Positions 55,501-64,000 of a DNA stretch of 64,000 nt are shown one piece after another. The translations under genes and the position numbers were made by a program. Every line of letters begins with the position of its first letter. Within the stretch, counting starts at the first letter, position 1. This DNA comes from Corynebacterium suranareeae. Its GTDB lineage: Bacteria; Actinomycetota; Actinomycetes; Mycobacteriales; Mycobacteriaceae. Location: assembly GCF_002355155.1 (NCBI RefSeq), contig NZ_AP017369.1:2604001-2668000 (forward strand). Direction: 5' to 3'. The notes beneath the pieces were generated by a model. It had not been told where the DNA came from. It made no database searches and was given only the letters and a program-made list of their open reading frames with translations.

Positions 55501-56250
55501 GTGTCGGCGAATATGAACGAAATAGAGAAACGGATCGGTGCCCAGTCCCCAGCGCTGTGGAAGTTTTTACCACTGATCACCCTTGCTGCAGTTACTCGTG
55601 TGTCCTTTGAAGTGGAACCGTGGGCAGCAATCCCGCTTCTTATTTTGACTGTTGCTTCTGTGCTTTTGCCGTTTCCGATTTCAAAAAATAAAGGCCTGCG
55701 TGATATCGACGCCTGGAAGATCCACACCACGCAGGGAGATAAGAGGCGAGCTGCACAGCACTTGATCATTCCCGCAACGGCGTTGGCTATCGATATAGTT
55801 GAGCTGCCTTCATTGATTAATGCCCCTCCAATTGCAACCGCAGCAGTGTTAGGTGGCATCTACGGTGCGTCCATAGCCGTTGGTGCTTACAGAGCGCACC
55901 GACTTCCCTATATTCACGCTAAGGAACGTTTAGCTGAACTTACCCAAAGCGCTTCTTTAGATGGTCTACGCTCGGATGATCTAGAGGTCCTTGAACATCC
56001 AGAATCCCGCGATTTGGTGCGGTGCTTACTTGCCCATGGTGCCGTGGATGGAACACGAGTGATGGCCAGGCAGGTGGCGCGTGTACTGGACACAAAAGTG
56101 GCCGATGTACATCAGGTGGCTCGATCATTAGAACAGCACGGCCTGGTGAGCCGCTCGACGATTATGTCCGGCGGGGACCCTTCAAAAGTATTCATCGAGG
56201 TCTCTTTAAAAGGGCTTTCTGCAATCAAGGCGCTTGAATCCGGCCGCTAG
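55501..56250 (+). CDS. Membrane protein with a C-terminal winged helix
   Basis: A 249-residue protein. The first half has three to four hydrophobic segments (FLPLITLAAVTRV, AAIPLLILTVASVLLPFPI, ATAAVLGGIYGASIAVGAY). The end (about 165-245) has a MarR/wHTH-like stretch: TRVMARQVARVLDTKVADVHQVARSLEQHGLV, followed by wing-like strands. It may be a membrane-tethered regulator. GTG 55501 or ATG 55513 is the start; no strong site is present. It is divergent from rne. Confidence 0.65.
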   Translation: MSANMNEIEKRIGAQSPALWKFLPLITLAAVTRVSFEVEPWAAIPLLILTVASVLLPFPISKNKGLRDIDAWKIHTTQGDKRRAAQHLIIPATALAIDIVELPSLINAPPIATAAVLGGIYGASIAVGAYRAHRLPYIHAKERLAELTQSASLDGLRSDDLEVLEHPESRDLVRCLLAHGAVDGTRVMARQVARVLDTKVADVHQVARSLEQHGLVSRSTIMSGGDPSKVFIEVSLKGLSAIKALESGR

Positions 56251-56328
56251 GTTGTTGACACATCAACATAAATCTTGGCTATACTTGAGGGCAGATTTCC
56301 TCAGCCCAGGAGAAGCCCGGAGAATCCC

Positions 56329-57372
56329 ATGTCCAATGCAGAAACACACCCCGTTGAATATCAAATAACTAACCACGCACCCGGCACCGCACTCAATCCA
56401 CAGTGTGAAGACGGTGCAAACGTTGAAATCATCACCTCCCGCGAAGTCCCACTCGGTGGACCACGCGCCATGACGGTGCGCCGCACACTCCCCCAACGCC
56501 AACGATCACTGATCGGTGCTTGGTGCTTTGTTGATCACTACGGCCCTGATGATGTCTCCCTAACCGGCGGCATGGATGTAGCTTCCCACCCACACACTGG
56601 TCTGCAAACTGTCACCTGGCTTTTTGAAGGCGAGGTAACCCACCATGATTCCGGCGGAAACCACGCCGTGGTCCTACCTGGTGAGGTCAACCTCATGACA
56701 GCCGGTGCCGGCATTTGCCACACTGAAGTATCAACTTCTTCCACCACCACGTTGCATGGCGTGCAACTTTGGACGGTTCTTCCTGACAAGGACCGACAAG
56801 GTCCACGCCGCTTTGACCACTTCGCACCTGAAGAAATTGGAGTAGAAGGTGGCACCGCACGTGTCTTTTTAGGCTCACTGTTTGGACAATCGTCACCTGT
56901 GCATACTTTTAGCCCACTCGTTGGTGCAGAAATCCACGTCAACCCAGGTGAAACAGTCACTTTTGATATCGATCCCACCTTTGAACACGGTCTGCTCGTA
57001 GATTCCGGCGAGGTCCAATTAGAAGGTGTTACCGTCGAGCCCACTCAGCTGGCCTACACCGGCATCAACGAAACCCAGTTGAGAATCCGCAATACCGGCA
57101 CCACCCCAGCACGTACTGTGCTGCTCGGTGGGGAACCCTTCGAAGAAGACATCGTGATGTGGTGGAACTTCATCGGCCGCAGCCACGACGAAATTGAAGA
57201 GTACCGTAAGCAATGGCAGGCAGAATCCGAACGTTTTGGTGTCACCCACGGATATATCAGCCACAGCCGTGATGGACTAACCAGACTTCCAGCACCAGAA
57301 CTTCCCAACGCTGCCATTAAGGCACGTAAGAATCCCGCACCAACTGCACGACCAGAAACGAGAATTGATTAA
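56329..57372 (+). CDS. Pirin-family protein
   Basis: A 347-residue bicupin. The metal-binding HPH and later His/Glu lie in ASHPHTGLQTVTWLFEGEVTHHDSGG and MTAGAGICHTE. Some pirins have quercetinase activity, others regulate transcription; the role here is unknown. GGAG precedes ATG 56329 by six bases; an open extension to 56275 is not supported. Its stop TAA is directly followed by the ATG of the next gene, so the two are one operon. Confidence 0.87.
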   Translation: MSNAETHPVEYQITNHAPGTALNPQCEDGANVEIITSREVPLGGPRAMTVRRTLPQRQRSLIGAWCFVDHYGPDDVSLTGGMDVASHPHTGLQTVTWLFEGEVTHHDSGGNHAVVLPGEVNLMTAGAGICHTEVSTSSTTTLHGVQLWTVLPDKDRQGPRRFDHFAPEEIGVEGGTARVFLGSLFGQSSPVHTFSPLVGAEIHVNPGETVTFDIDPTFEHGLLVDSGEVQLEGVTVEPTQLAYTGINETQLRIRNTGTTPARTVLLGGEPFEEDIVMWWNFIGRSHDEIEEYRKQWQAESERFGVTHGYISHSRDGLTRLPAPELPNAAIKARKNPAPTARPETRID

Positions 57373-57825
57373 ATGCGCTCTGCTCACGGCCCCTACATCG
57401 ATAAATTTTTCCCCGAGCCTTATAAAAACATGCTCGAAGTGACCAAAACCCTGCGGAAAATTTATCCCGAGGTTGACCTGCCAACCTCTTTGATTGAGTT
57501 GGTTAACGTCCGTGTTTCACAGATCAATGGTTGTGGCACCTGTCTTAGTTTGCATGTCCCTGCTGCACGCCGAGCCGGAGTTCCAGAAAAGAAACTCGAC
57601 GCCCTAGCAGCGTGGCACATGGTTGATGAGTTCACCGTAGAGGAAAAGGCTGCGTTGCAGTTGGCAGAATCTTTAACTCTGTTGGAATCTCGGGAAGGCC
57701 ATCTTGCTGCACGCACAGCATGCAGCGTTTTTGCAGAGGAACAAGTAGCTGCCTTGGAGTGGGCTATCGTGGCGATCAATGCATTCAACCGCATTTCCAT
57801 TGCTAGTGGTCACCCACTGCTTTAG
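57373..57825 (+). CDS. AhpD-like carboxymuconolactone decarboxylase-family protein
   Basis: A 150-residue all-helical protein. NGCGTCLSLHVPAARRAGV holds the CxxC pair and the His of the AhpD-type active site, used in peroxide reduction. It starts immediately after the pirin stop (TAAATG), suggesting both act in redox defence. Substrate and electron donor are unknown. A terminator shared with ndk follows. Confidence 0.87.
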   Translation: MRSAHGPYIDKFFPEPYKNMLEVTKTLRKIYPEVDLPTSLIELVNVRVSQINGCGTCLSLHVPAARRAGVPEKKLDALAAWHMVDEFTVEEKAALQLAESLTLLESREGHLAARTACSVFAEEQVAALEWAIVAINAFNRISIASGHPLL

Positions 57826-57842
57826 TATCCAGGCAGCAAAAA

Positions 57843-57867
57843 ACTCCCGGCCATGGTGGTCGGGAGT
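57843..57867. terminator. Symmetrical terminator between ahpD-like gene and ndk
   Basis: ACTCCCGGCC pairs with GGTCGGGAGT (one wobble), five-base loop, with A-run before and T6 after. It serves both convergent genes. Confidence 0.88.
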
Positions 57868-57882
57868 ATTTTTTAACCAGAA

Positions 57883-58293
57883 TTACAGGTTAGGGAACCA
57901 GATGGAGATCTCGCGCTCAGCGGACTCTGGGGAATCAGAGCCGTGAACAACGTTTTCACCAACAGTTAGTGCGAAATCGCCACGGATGGTGCCTGGGGTT
58001 GCCTTAGCAACTGGGTCGGTGCCACCAGCAAGCTGACGCCATGCATCGATTGCACGCTCGCCCTCAACGATTCCCGCGATCAAAGGTGCGGAGGTGATGA
58101 ACTCAACGAGCTCACCGAAGAAAGGCTTGTCAGCGTGCTCTTCGTAGTGCTTTTCAGCGGTCTCACGGTCTGCAACACGCAGATCCAGAGCAGCAAGCTT
58201 GAGGCCCTTGCGCTCAATACGTGCGATGATTTCGCCGACGTGTCCGTTGGTTACGCCGTCTGGCTTGATAAGGATGAGAGTACGTTCAGTCAT
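57883..58293 (-). CDS. ndk: Nucleoside-diphosphate kinase
   Basis: A 136-residue enzyme that balances NTP pools through a phospho-His; that residue is in [16 protein letters not shown]. The N-terminus [19 protein letters not shown] is canonical. ATG 58293 gives the known length; the 13-codon extension is not used. No Shine-Dalgarno site is visible near the ATG, so it may be leaderless or rely on weak pairing. Confidence 0.97.
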   Translation of the reverse strand: MTERTLILIKPDGVTNGHVGEIIARIERKGLKLAALDLRVADRETAEKHYEEHADKPFFGELVEFITSAPLIAGIVEGERAIDAWRQLAGGTDPVAKATPGTIRGDFALTVGENVVHGSDSPESAEREISIWFPNL

Positions 58294-58342
58294 GTTGGGT
58301 GATTCTACCCAATGGTGTTCAGCTTCGCGCACTTAAGTCGAC

Positions 58343-58663
58343 TTAGAGTTTCCTCACAGCATCCGCGACTGATTCATTGGACGATCCCCTACTCCACAGC
58401 TGGGCCTGACGAATCGCAGCTGCTTCCTGCCCACGTGATTTCAGCTCTTTTAATTGCTCTACTTGATCTTGTGTAAACACCACTGGTTGATCGACAAGTT
58501 TCGTGGACACCCGATTATTTAAACCCACAAACAAAGCGATTGCCGCCACCACAATTGCCACAATGGGGATTACTGTCGGTGATCCCGCAATTCGGGTGAT
58601 CACCGCGACGACGCAGAATAATGCAGCTGCAGAAAATGCCAGGCCAGACTTAGGGTTTCGCAT
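58343..58663 (-). CDS. Small two-segment membrane protein, unknown
   Basis: A 106-residue protein with two hydrophobic segments (FSAAALFCVVAVITRIAG and IPIVAIVVAAIALFVGL) and a charged cytoplasmic C-terminus that ends with RQAQLWSRGSSNESVADAVRKL. ATG 58663 (MRNPKSGLAF) is preferred to the upstream TTG at 58672. It lies just upstream of ndk on the same strand, 49 bases apart. I do not recognise a family. Confidence 0.65.
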   Translation of the reverse strand: MRNPKSGLAFSAAALFCVVAVITRIAGSPTVIPIVAIVVAAIALFVGLNNRVSTKLVDQPVVFTQDQVEQLKELKSRGQEAAAIRQAQLWSRGSSNESVADAVRKL

Positions 58664-58739
58664 AGTTATCAACGCTACGACGACTTGCCCGCCACCGCTA
58701 CCTCAGCCAAGGACATAAGATCTCCGTATCCTTTGAGGC

Positions 58740-59084
58740 ATGACTCTAAAAGATAAGTATGGCACCGAAGTAGCTGTAACCAACAACCAGGACAAACACC
58801 AATTTGAGATCAGCTACCCAGAAGACGCGGTGACAGCTGGGTTTGCTGCATACCTGGATAACAATGATTCCCGCATTTTCTACCACACCGTTGTGGGCGA
58901 TGAATTCAGCGGAAAAGGCCTGGCATCCATTCTTGTGGCAGAAGCCCTTGAAGCCACTAAAGAAGCTGGTTTGACTGTCGTTCCGGTATGTCCATTTGTC
59001 AAAGGCTTTGTGGAGAAGAATGGATTTGAAGGTTACCGTAAACCAAATCTTGAGGATCTTGAGCTGGTAAAGAGCCAGGCGTAG
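58740..59084 (+). CDS. GNAT-family acetyltransferase (YjdJ type)
   Basis: A 114-residue compact GNAT protein of the short kind in which the whole fold is reduced. FYHTVVGDEFSGKGLASILVAEALEAT holds the acetyl-CoA pyrophosphate loop (GKGLAS), and VVPVCPFVKGFVEKNGF is the typical ending. The acceptor is unknown. The stop is 27 bases from a terminator that serves the opposite operon. Confidence 0.85.
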   Translation: MTLKDKYGTEVAVTNNQDKHQFEISYPEDAVTAGFAAYLDNNDSRIFYHTVVGDEFSGKGLASILVAEALEATKEAGLTVVPVCPFVKGFVEKNGFEGYRKPNLEDLELVKSQA

Positions 59085-59111
59085 GTGGCTTTAGTCGTCG
59101 AAAAGCAAAAA

Positions 59112-59126
59112 GGCCCTAAAAGGGCC
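59112..59126 (-). terminator. folC operon terminator
   Basis: GGCCCT pairs with AGGGCC around AAA; TTTTTGCTTTTC follows on the minus strand. Confidence 0.75.
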
Positions 59127-59133
59127 CAAATGC

Positions 59134-59559
59134 TTAGCTGTGCTGCGTGGTAAGCAGCCCGCGTTTCATGCGATCAATCAAATTTGAGCGCAGGTAGAAC
59201 AGGTACGCCCACACGATGATGAAGATGATCGCCGCAATCCCCATGGAGGGGTGTACGAAAAAGCCTGCGAGGGCTAGCACTTGCAGCACAATATTCATCG
59301 GAATCGACCAGCTGAACCGTTGCAGGAATGCAGCCACAAGGTGGGCAAGGGCAACGGCAGAGACATAAACCCAGTTGAATGTAGTCCAGTAAATGCCGTT
59401 GTCCACGCGCAGAATCACAGTGAGTACCAAAGCCAGGGTGATGGCTTCCATCATCAACGTGCCGGCCATGACCCCGCGGATTCCCTTCATGGGGTCTTTG
59501 AGGGGGTCGTGTCCTTTGCCTAGTGGTCCGTACTCAATTGATTCTTCACGCTTGCTCAT
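59134..59559 (-). CDS. DUF4233-type membrane protein
   Basis: A 141-residue protein with four membrane segments, including DPMKGIRGVMAGTLMMEAITLALVLTVILRV. It is the conserved partner found after folC in actinobacteria (Rv2446c-like). Its ATG overlaps the folC stop (ATGA). The function is not known. Confidence 0.85.
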   Translation of the reverse strand: MSKREESIEYGPLGKGHDPLKDPMKGIRGVMAGTLMMEAITLALVLTVILRVDNGIYWTTFNWVYVSAVALAHLVAAFLQRFSWSIPMNIVLQVLALAGFFVHPSMGIAAIIFIIVWAYLFYLRSNLIDRMKRGLLTTQHS

Positions 59560-61079
59560 GCGGGTTCCTTTCCAAACAGCGTGCGCGCATCGCCGGCAGT
59601 GACAATTGAACCGGTGATCACAACACCTGATCCGGACTGTACATCGGTGTCTTCTGCTAGTTCAATAGCAAGTTCTACTGCTCCGGCAAGATCTTCTTGG
59701 ACGTGCACACGCTCATCGCCGTAGATCTCTCGAGCATATTCAGCTAGATCGTATGCGTCCAATGCTCGCTCTGAGGTGGTCTGGGTGCAGACAACTTCAT
59801 GCAGGTATGGCTCCAAAGATTCCAAAATGCCGCGGGCATCTTTGTCGCCAAGCACACCGATGACGCCGATGAGGCGACGGAATTCAAAGTCACGGTCGAG
59901 AGCTGCACCAAGTGCTGCGGCGCCGTGAGGGTTGTGGGCTGCATCAATAAACACGGTCGGTGCGGAACGCAGTCGTTCCAAACGTCCTGGCGATTGGACC
60001 TGTGCGAAGCCTTCGCGCACGGTATCGATATCAAGCGGGCGTCCGGCAGAAGCTCCGAAGAACGCTTCTACTGCTGCAAGTGCAACTGCTGCGTTGTCTG
60101 CTTGGTGGGCACCAGACAGCGGGAGGAAGATATCGGTGTATTCGCCGCCCAGCCCTTTGAGGCTCAGCTGCTGGCCACCAACCGCGATGGCTGATTCCAT
60201 AACTCCGAATTCCATATTCAAACGCGCAACCGCGGCATCCACGTCAACAGCCTGCTGCAAAATGACGTTCATGGCTTCTGGTTCCTGCTTGCCCACGATA
60301 ACCACATTGCCATCTGGCTCTGTGCCATCTTCGGAAGCAGGACGTGCCTTGATGATGCCAGCTTTTTCACCCGCGATTTCCGCAATGGTGTTGCCCAAGC
60401 GATCAACGTGATCCATGCCCACTGGGGTGATTACTGAAACATCAGCGTTGATCACGTTGGTGGCATCCCAGCGTCCGCCAAGACCAACCTCGACGACTGC
60501 AACATCAACAGGGGCATCAGCAAAACCAGCATAAGCAAGGGCAACGAGTGCCTCGAACTTGCTCATCTTTGGCCCGCCCTCGGCCTCTGACCAGGCGTCG
60601 GTCATCTCCATGTAAGGCTTGATTTCCTCGTAGATTCGCACGAAATCACGAGGGTGAATTGGCTTGCCATCAATGGCAATACGCTCTGTTACCAGCTGAA
60701 GGTGCGGGCTGGTGGTCCGGCCTGTGCGGCGGTGGAAAGCGCGCAGCAAAGACTCGATCATGCGGGTGGTTGAGGTTTTACCGTTGGTTCCAGCCACGTG
60801 AATTGCAGGGAAAGAATTCTGTGGTTGGCCCATCAGATCCATCATGTAGCTCATACGTCGGAAGGTGGGATCAATTTTGGTTTCCAACCAGCGTTGATCC
60901 AACTCTGCTTCCACCTGGGCAAGACGCAATAGATCTTCTTGGGTGATCTCTTGCGAGGCAGGTTCTTCTACTTCGCCTGCAAGATCGATGGGCAAAGACA
61001 GTCCGGTCTCGCCCAAGGTGACATCTCCCAAAGTGATGTCCTCGTTTTCGGAATCAAAAATTCCGTCATTGTTAGCCAC
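59556..61079 (-). CDS. folC: Folylpolyglutamate synthase / dihydrofolate synthase
   Basis: A 507-residue Mur-ligase-type enzyme that adds glutamate to folates. The P-loop is VAGTNGKTSTTRMIESLL, and VVEVGLGGRWDATNV and DAAHNPHGAAALGAAL mark the central and C-terminal domains. The first 50 residues are an acidic extension before the homologous part. The start is GTG 61079, sharing one base with the valS stop, so folC is coupled to valS. Confidence 0.93.
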   Translation of the reverse strand: MANNDGIFDSENEDITLGDVTLGETGLSLPIDLAGEVEEPASQEITQEDLLRLAQVEAELDQRWLETKIDPTFRRMSYMMDLMGQPQNSFPAIHVAGTNGKTSTTRMIESLLRAFHRRTGRTTSPHLQLVTERIAIDGKPIHPRDFVRIYEEIKPYMEMTDAWSEAEGGPKMSKFEALVALAYAGFADAPVDVAVVEVGLGGRWDATNVINADVSVITPVGMDHVDRLGNTIAEIAGEKAGIIKARPASEDGTEPDGNVVIVGKQEPEAMNVILQQAVDVDAAVARLNMEFGVMESAIAVGGQQLSLKGLGGEYTDIFLPLSGAHQADNAAVALAAVEAFFGASAGRPLDIDTVREGFAQVQSPGRLERLRSAPTVFIDAAHNPHGAAALGAALDRDFEFRRLIGVIGVLGDKDARGILESLEPYLHEVVCTQTTSERALDAYDLAEYAREIYGDERVHVQEDLAGAVELAIELAEDTDVQSGSGVVITGSIVTAGDARTLFGKEPA

Positions 61080-63790
61080 TAGGCCAATTCCTCCAGACGC
61101 TTATTAATGCGTGCTACTTCTTCTGCTGCGATCTGTGCACGTACCCGGATCTTTTCCACCACTGCATCAGGAGCCTTAGACAAGAATGCTTCATTGCCTA
61201 GTTTCTTAGCGGTCGTCTCCACTTCCTTCTGTGCATTGGCCAGATCCTTTTCTAAGCGCTTGCGCTCAGCTGCCACATCGACAGTGCCGGAAGTATCCAG
61301 CTCAACGGTAATCGTTGCTTGGCTCAAACGGATCTCAATGCTGGCGGATGCTGCGAAATCGTCTTCAGGTGCGTCAATGCGGACCAAGGAACGCACGGAA
61401 TCTTCCCAATCCTGCAGATCACAGGCAGCGAAATCTAGGCGAGCTGGAACCTTCTGAGAAGGCTTAACGCCCTGGTCAGCGCGGAAGCGACGAACCTCTG
61501 TAACAAGCTTTTCGACGTCGCCCATGCGCCTAGCAGCATCTGCGTCCACGGCGACTCCGCCGTTGGTGTCGGCTGCGGTTGGCCATGCGGAAACCACAAT
61601 TGAGGTGCGTTCTGTGAGAGCCTGCCACAGCACTTCAGTGACGAAAGGCATGGCTGGGTGCAGCAAACGCAACAGTGCATCGAGCACATGGCCGAGAACC
61701 TTTTGGGTGTTTTCACCCTGTGCAGATGTGCCCTCACGAGGAATCTGGACCTTGGCAATTTCCAAGTACCAGTCACAGAACTCATTCCATGCGAATTGGT
61801 AGAGCTCCTCATTTGCCTTGGCAAATTGGTAGTTATCTAGGTACGCATCAACGTCCAAGCGCACCTGCTCCAGGCGGTCCACGATCCACCTGTCAGCATC
61901 GGTGAGTTCTTCACGTGCTGGCAAACCTTCAGATACAGCACCGTTCATCAGCGCAAACTTGGTTGCGTTGAACAGCTTGGTGGCAAAGTTGCGGGAGCTT
62001 TGTGCAGAATCCTCACCGACAGGAAGGTCCACCCCTGGGTTAGCGCCACGGGCAAGAGTGAAGCGCAAGGCATCAGCACCGTAGTTTTCCACCCAATCCA
62101 TAGGGTCAATGCCGTTACCCAAAGACTTAGACATCTTGCGGCCGTGCTCATCGCGGACCAGGCCGTGCAGGAAGAGGTCAGTGAAAGGAATCTGTGGGCG
62201 GCCATCTTTGCCTTCCCCAAGTAGTTCTGGGGTTTCCTTCGCTGCAAAAGTGCCAAACATCATCATGCGGGCAACCCAGAAGAACAAAATGTCATAGGCG
62301 GTAACCAGCACGGATGTTGGGTAGAACTTCTCTAGCTCAGGGGTCTTTTCTGGCCAACCCATGGTGGAAAATGGCCAGAGTGCAGAAGAGAACCAGGTAT
62401 CTAGAACATCAGGGTCCTGGACGTATCCTTCAGGTGCTTGCTCATCAGGTCCGACGCAGATGATTTCATCATTTGGTCCGTACCAAATTGGGATGCGGTG
62501 TCCCCACCACAGCTGACGGGAAATAGTCCAGTCATGCATGTTGTCGACCCACTCAAAGTAGCGGGGCTCCAAAGACTTCGGGTGGATGGTGGTATCGCCT
62601 TCGCGTACCGCATCGCCGGACATCTTGGCCAGCTCTTCTACCTTGACAAACCACTGCAAAGACAGGCGAGGCTCAATGGCTTCACCGGAACGCTCGGAGT
62701 GTCCAACGGAGTGAACATAAGGACGGATTTCTTTAACAATGCGTCCCTGTGCTGCAAGCTCCTCACGGACCTTCACGCGTGCTTCTTCGCGGGTGAGGCC
62801 ATCAAATTGGGTGCCGGTATCCGCGATACGTCCGGTCTTGTCCATGATGGTGGGCATGTCTAGGTTGTGGCGCAAGCCCAATGCGTAGTCATTAGGGTCG
62901 TGTGCCGGGGTGATCTTCACGGCACCGGAACCAAACTCAGGATCAACGTAATCGTCGGCAACAACCTTAAGGCTTAGGTCATCGCGGAATGGATGTGGCA
63001 GGGTCTGGCCAACCAAGTCTTTGTAGCGCTCATCATCTGGGTGCACGGCAACAGCGACGTCACCGAGCATGGTTTCCACACGGGTGGTGGCAACAATGAC
63101 ATGTGGCTCATCATCATTGAGTGAGCCGTAGCGGATGGATACTAATTCGCCTTCGACATCTTTGTAGACAACTTCGATGTCTGAAACGGCGGTTTCCAGC
63201 ACGGGCGACCAGTTGACTAGGCGGTTGGCCTGGTAGATGAGGCCGGCGTCGAAAAGCTTTTTGAAAATCGTTTGGACGGCGCGGGACAGCCCCTCATCTA
63301 AGGTGAAGCGTTCGCGGGACCAGTCCACGGAGTCGCCGATGGCGCGCATCTGCTCACCGATCTTGCCACCATATTCTTGCTTCCATTCCCAGACCTTCGC
63401 GATGAATTCTTCGCGGTCATAGTCATAGCGAGTCTTGCCTTCAGTTTCCTTCAGCATCGCCTCGACCTTGGTTTGGGTCGCAATACCAGCATGATCCATG
63501 CCCGGAAGCCACAAAACCTCAAAACCCTGCATGCGCTTGCGGCGGGCTAGAGCATCCATCAAGGTGTGGTCAAGCGCATGGCCCATGTGCAGCTGGCCGG
63601 TCACGTTTGGTGGGGGCAGAACAATGGAGTATCCCGGCTTATCGCTGGCGGGGTCGGCAGTGAAGTAACCGGCATCTACCCAGCCCTGGTACAACTTCGC
63701 TTCCACAGCTTTAGGATCCCAGGACTTAGGCAGTTTGTCTGCGCGGTTCTGGCTGGTTTTCGCATTATTCTGGTCAGTCACGCAGACCAT
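61079..63790 (-). CDS. valS: Valyl-tRNA synthetase
   Basis: A 903-residue class I synthetase. The HIGH motif appears as HMGH in [21 protein letters not shown] and KMSKS as KMSKSLGNG; the editing domain lies between about residues 200 and 400. The C-terminal coiled coil ([26 protein letters not shown]) contacts the tRNA. ATG 63790 has AAGGG upstream. A copy of the recurring GCGTCGAAAAGC motif lies inside at 63246-63257. Confidence 0.97.
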   Translation of the reverse strand: MVCVTDQNNAKTSQNRADKLPKSWDPKAVEAKLYQGWVDAGYFTADPASDKPGYSIVLPPPNVTGQLHMGHALDHTLMDALARRKRMQGFEVLWLPGMDHAGIATQTKVEAMLKETEGKTRYDYDREEFIAKVWEWKQEYGGKIGEQMRAIGDSVDWSRERFTLDEGLSRAVQTIFKKLFDAGLIYQANRLVNWSPVLETAVSDIEVVYKDVEGELVSIRYGSLNDDEPHVIVATTRVETMLGDVAVAVHPDDERYKDLVGQTLPHPFRDDLSLKVVADDYVDPEFGSGAVKITPAHDPNDYALGLRHNLDMPTIMDKTGRIADTGTQFDGLTREEARVKVREELAAQGRIVKEIRPYVHSVGHSERSGEAIEPRLSLQWFVKVEELAKMSGDAVREGDTTIHPKSLEPRYFEWVDNMHDWTISRQLWWGHRIPIWYGPNDEIICVGPDEQAPEGYVQDPDVLDTWFSSALWPFSTMGWPEKTPELEKFYPTSVLVTAYDILFFWVARMMMFGTFAAKETPELLGEGKDGRPQIPFTDLFLHGLVRDEHGRKMSKSLGNGIDPMDWVENYGADALRFTLARGANPGVDLPVGEDSAQSSRNFATKLFNATKFALMNGAVSEGLPAREELTDADRWIVDRLEQVRLDVDAYLDNYQFAKANEELYQFAWNEFCDWYLEIAKVQIPREGTSAQGENTQKVLGHVLDALLRLLHPAMPFVTEVLWQALTERTSIVVSAWPTAADTNGGVAVDADAARRMGDVEKLVTEVRRFRADQGVKPSQKVPARLDFAACDLQDWEDSVRSLVRIDAPEDDFAASASIEIRLSQATITVELDTSGTVDVAAERKRLEKDLANAQKEVETTAKKLGNEAFLSKAPDAVVEKIRVRAQIAAEEVARINKRLEELA

Positions 63791-63840
63791 CTTAACCCTT
63801 GTACTTGGTTATCAAGTAGCCGGATTTAAGTAAGTGAGGT

Positions 63841-64000
63841 TATTGCTTTGTGATAGCCCAATAAACAGGAATGGCCTTCCAGTTCACTGAGACATTATCT
63901 ACTGCCTCTGAATAGCCGCCCACCACGTTTGGGTACCACAATGGGATGGCTGGGAGATCACGAAGAAGCATCTCTTGGGCCTGTTCATAAGCCTTGAAGG
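63841..64000 (-). CDS. Oligopeptide ABC transporter binding protein, C-terminal end
   Basis: Read from the window edge, the last 53 residues are FKAYEQAQEMLLRDLPAIPL... ending VNWKAIPVYWAITKQ, stop TAA. The sequence YEQAQEMLLRDLPAIPLWY is the typical C-terminus of family-5 solute-binding proteins that feed peptide ABC transporters. The rest lies outside. It follows valS on the same strand, 48 bases upstream of its start, so the two may be cotranscribed. Confidence 0.8.

Overview
This window is chromosomal DNA of a Corynebacterium, almost certainly a Corynebacterium glutamicum strain. I recognise the divergent aceB/aceA pair with RamB-like boxes between them, lcoP, the proB-unkdh-proA cluster, and the lepA, rpsT, holA, comEA/comEC, gpgP-like, rsfS, nadD, obgE, rpmA, rplU, rne, ndk, folC, valS order, which is shared with other Mycobacteriales. 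The species call rests on recognised proteins and gene order, not on a database search.

Layout. 1-6016: end of an AtuA-type gene pair, a cyclic phosphodiesterase of RNA, a ribokinase, a PepSY membrane protein, a sodium symporter and a sugar-phosphate mutarotase. 6013-10109: the glyoxylate shunt, malate synthase and isocitrate lyase. 10326-20677: a secreted lipoprotein, a phosphoesterase, the betaine/ectoine carrier LcoP, a complete IS30-family element and several surface or unknown proteins. 20930-26712: an island of about 5.8 kb bounded by an exact 19-bp direct repeat. It holds a shortened and fused dehydrogenase-like protein, two microproteins, a stand-alone PncC-like amidase, a zinc alcohol dehydrogenase and a decayed IS3-family element. 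26781-29715: a DctPQM-type TRAP transporter. 30025-47161: a long mostly minus-strand housekeeping block (translation, DNA polymerase delta subunit, DNA-uptake proteins, NAD synthesis, proline synthesis, ribosome GTPase). 47337-51002: a purine permease with an OHCU-decarboxylase-like tail, a diketogluconate reductase and an unknown protein. 51424-63790: L27, L21, RNase E/G, pirin, Ndk, FolC and ValS. The window ends inside a peptide-transporter binding protein.

How it works together. AceA and AceB let the cell grow on acetate; proB and proA make glutamate semialdehyde for proline; LcoP takes up compatible solutes. DctPQM and the window-end binding protein are uptake systems with unknown substrates here.

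The signals most worth a second look are the repeat-bounded island, the permease/decarboxylase fusion with altered catalytic positions, the SDR fusion with a missing middle, a transposase whose N-terminus is a 64-residue unit repeated three times, a 300-bp-class dispersed repeat present twice, and an 11-mer (CGTCGAAAAGC) found eight times in 64 kb.
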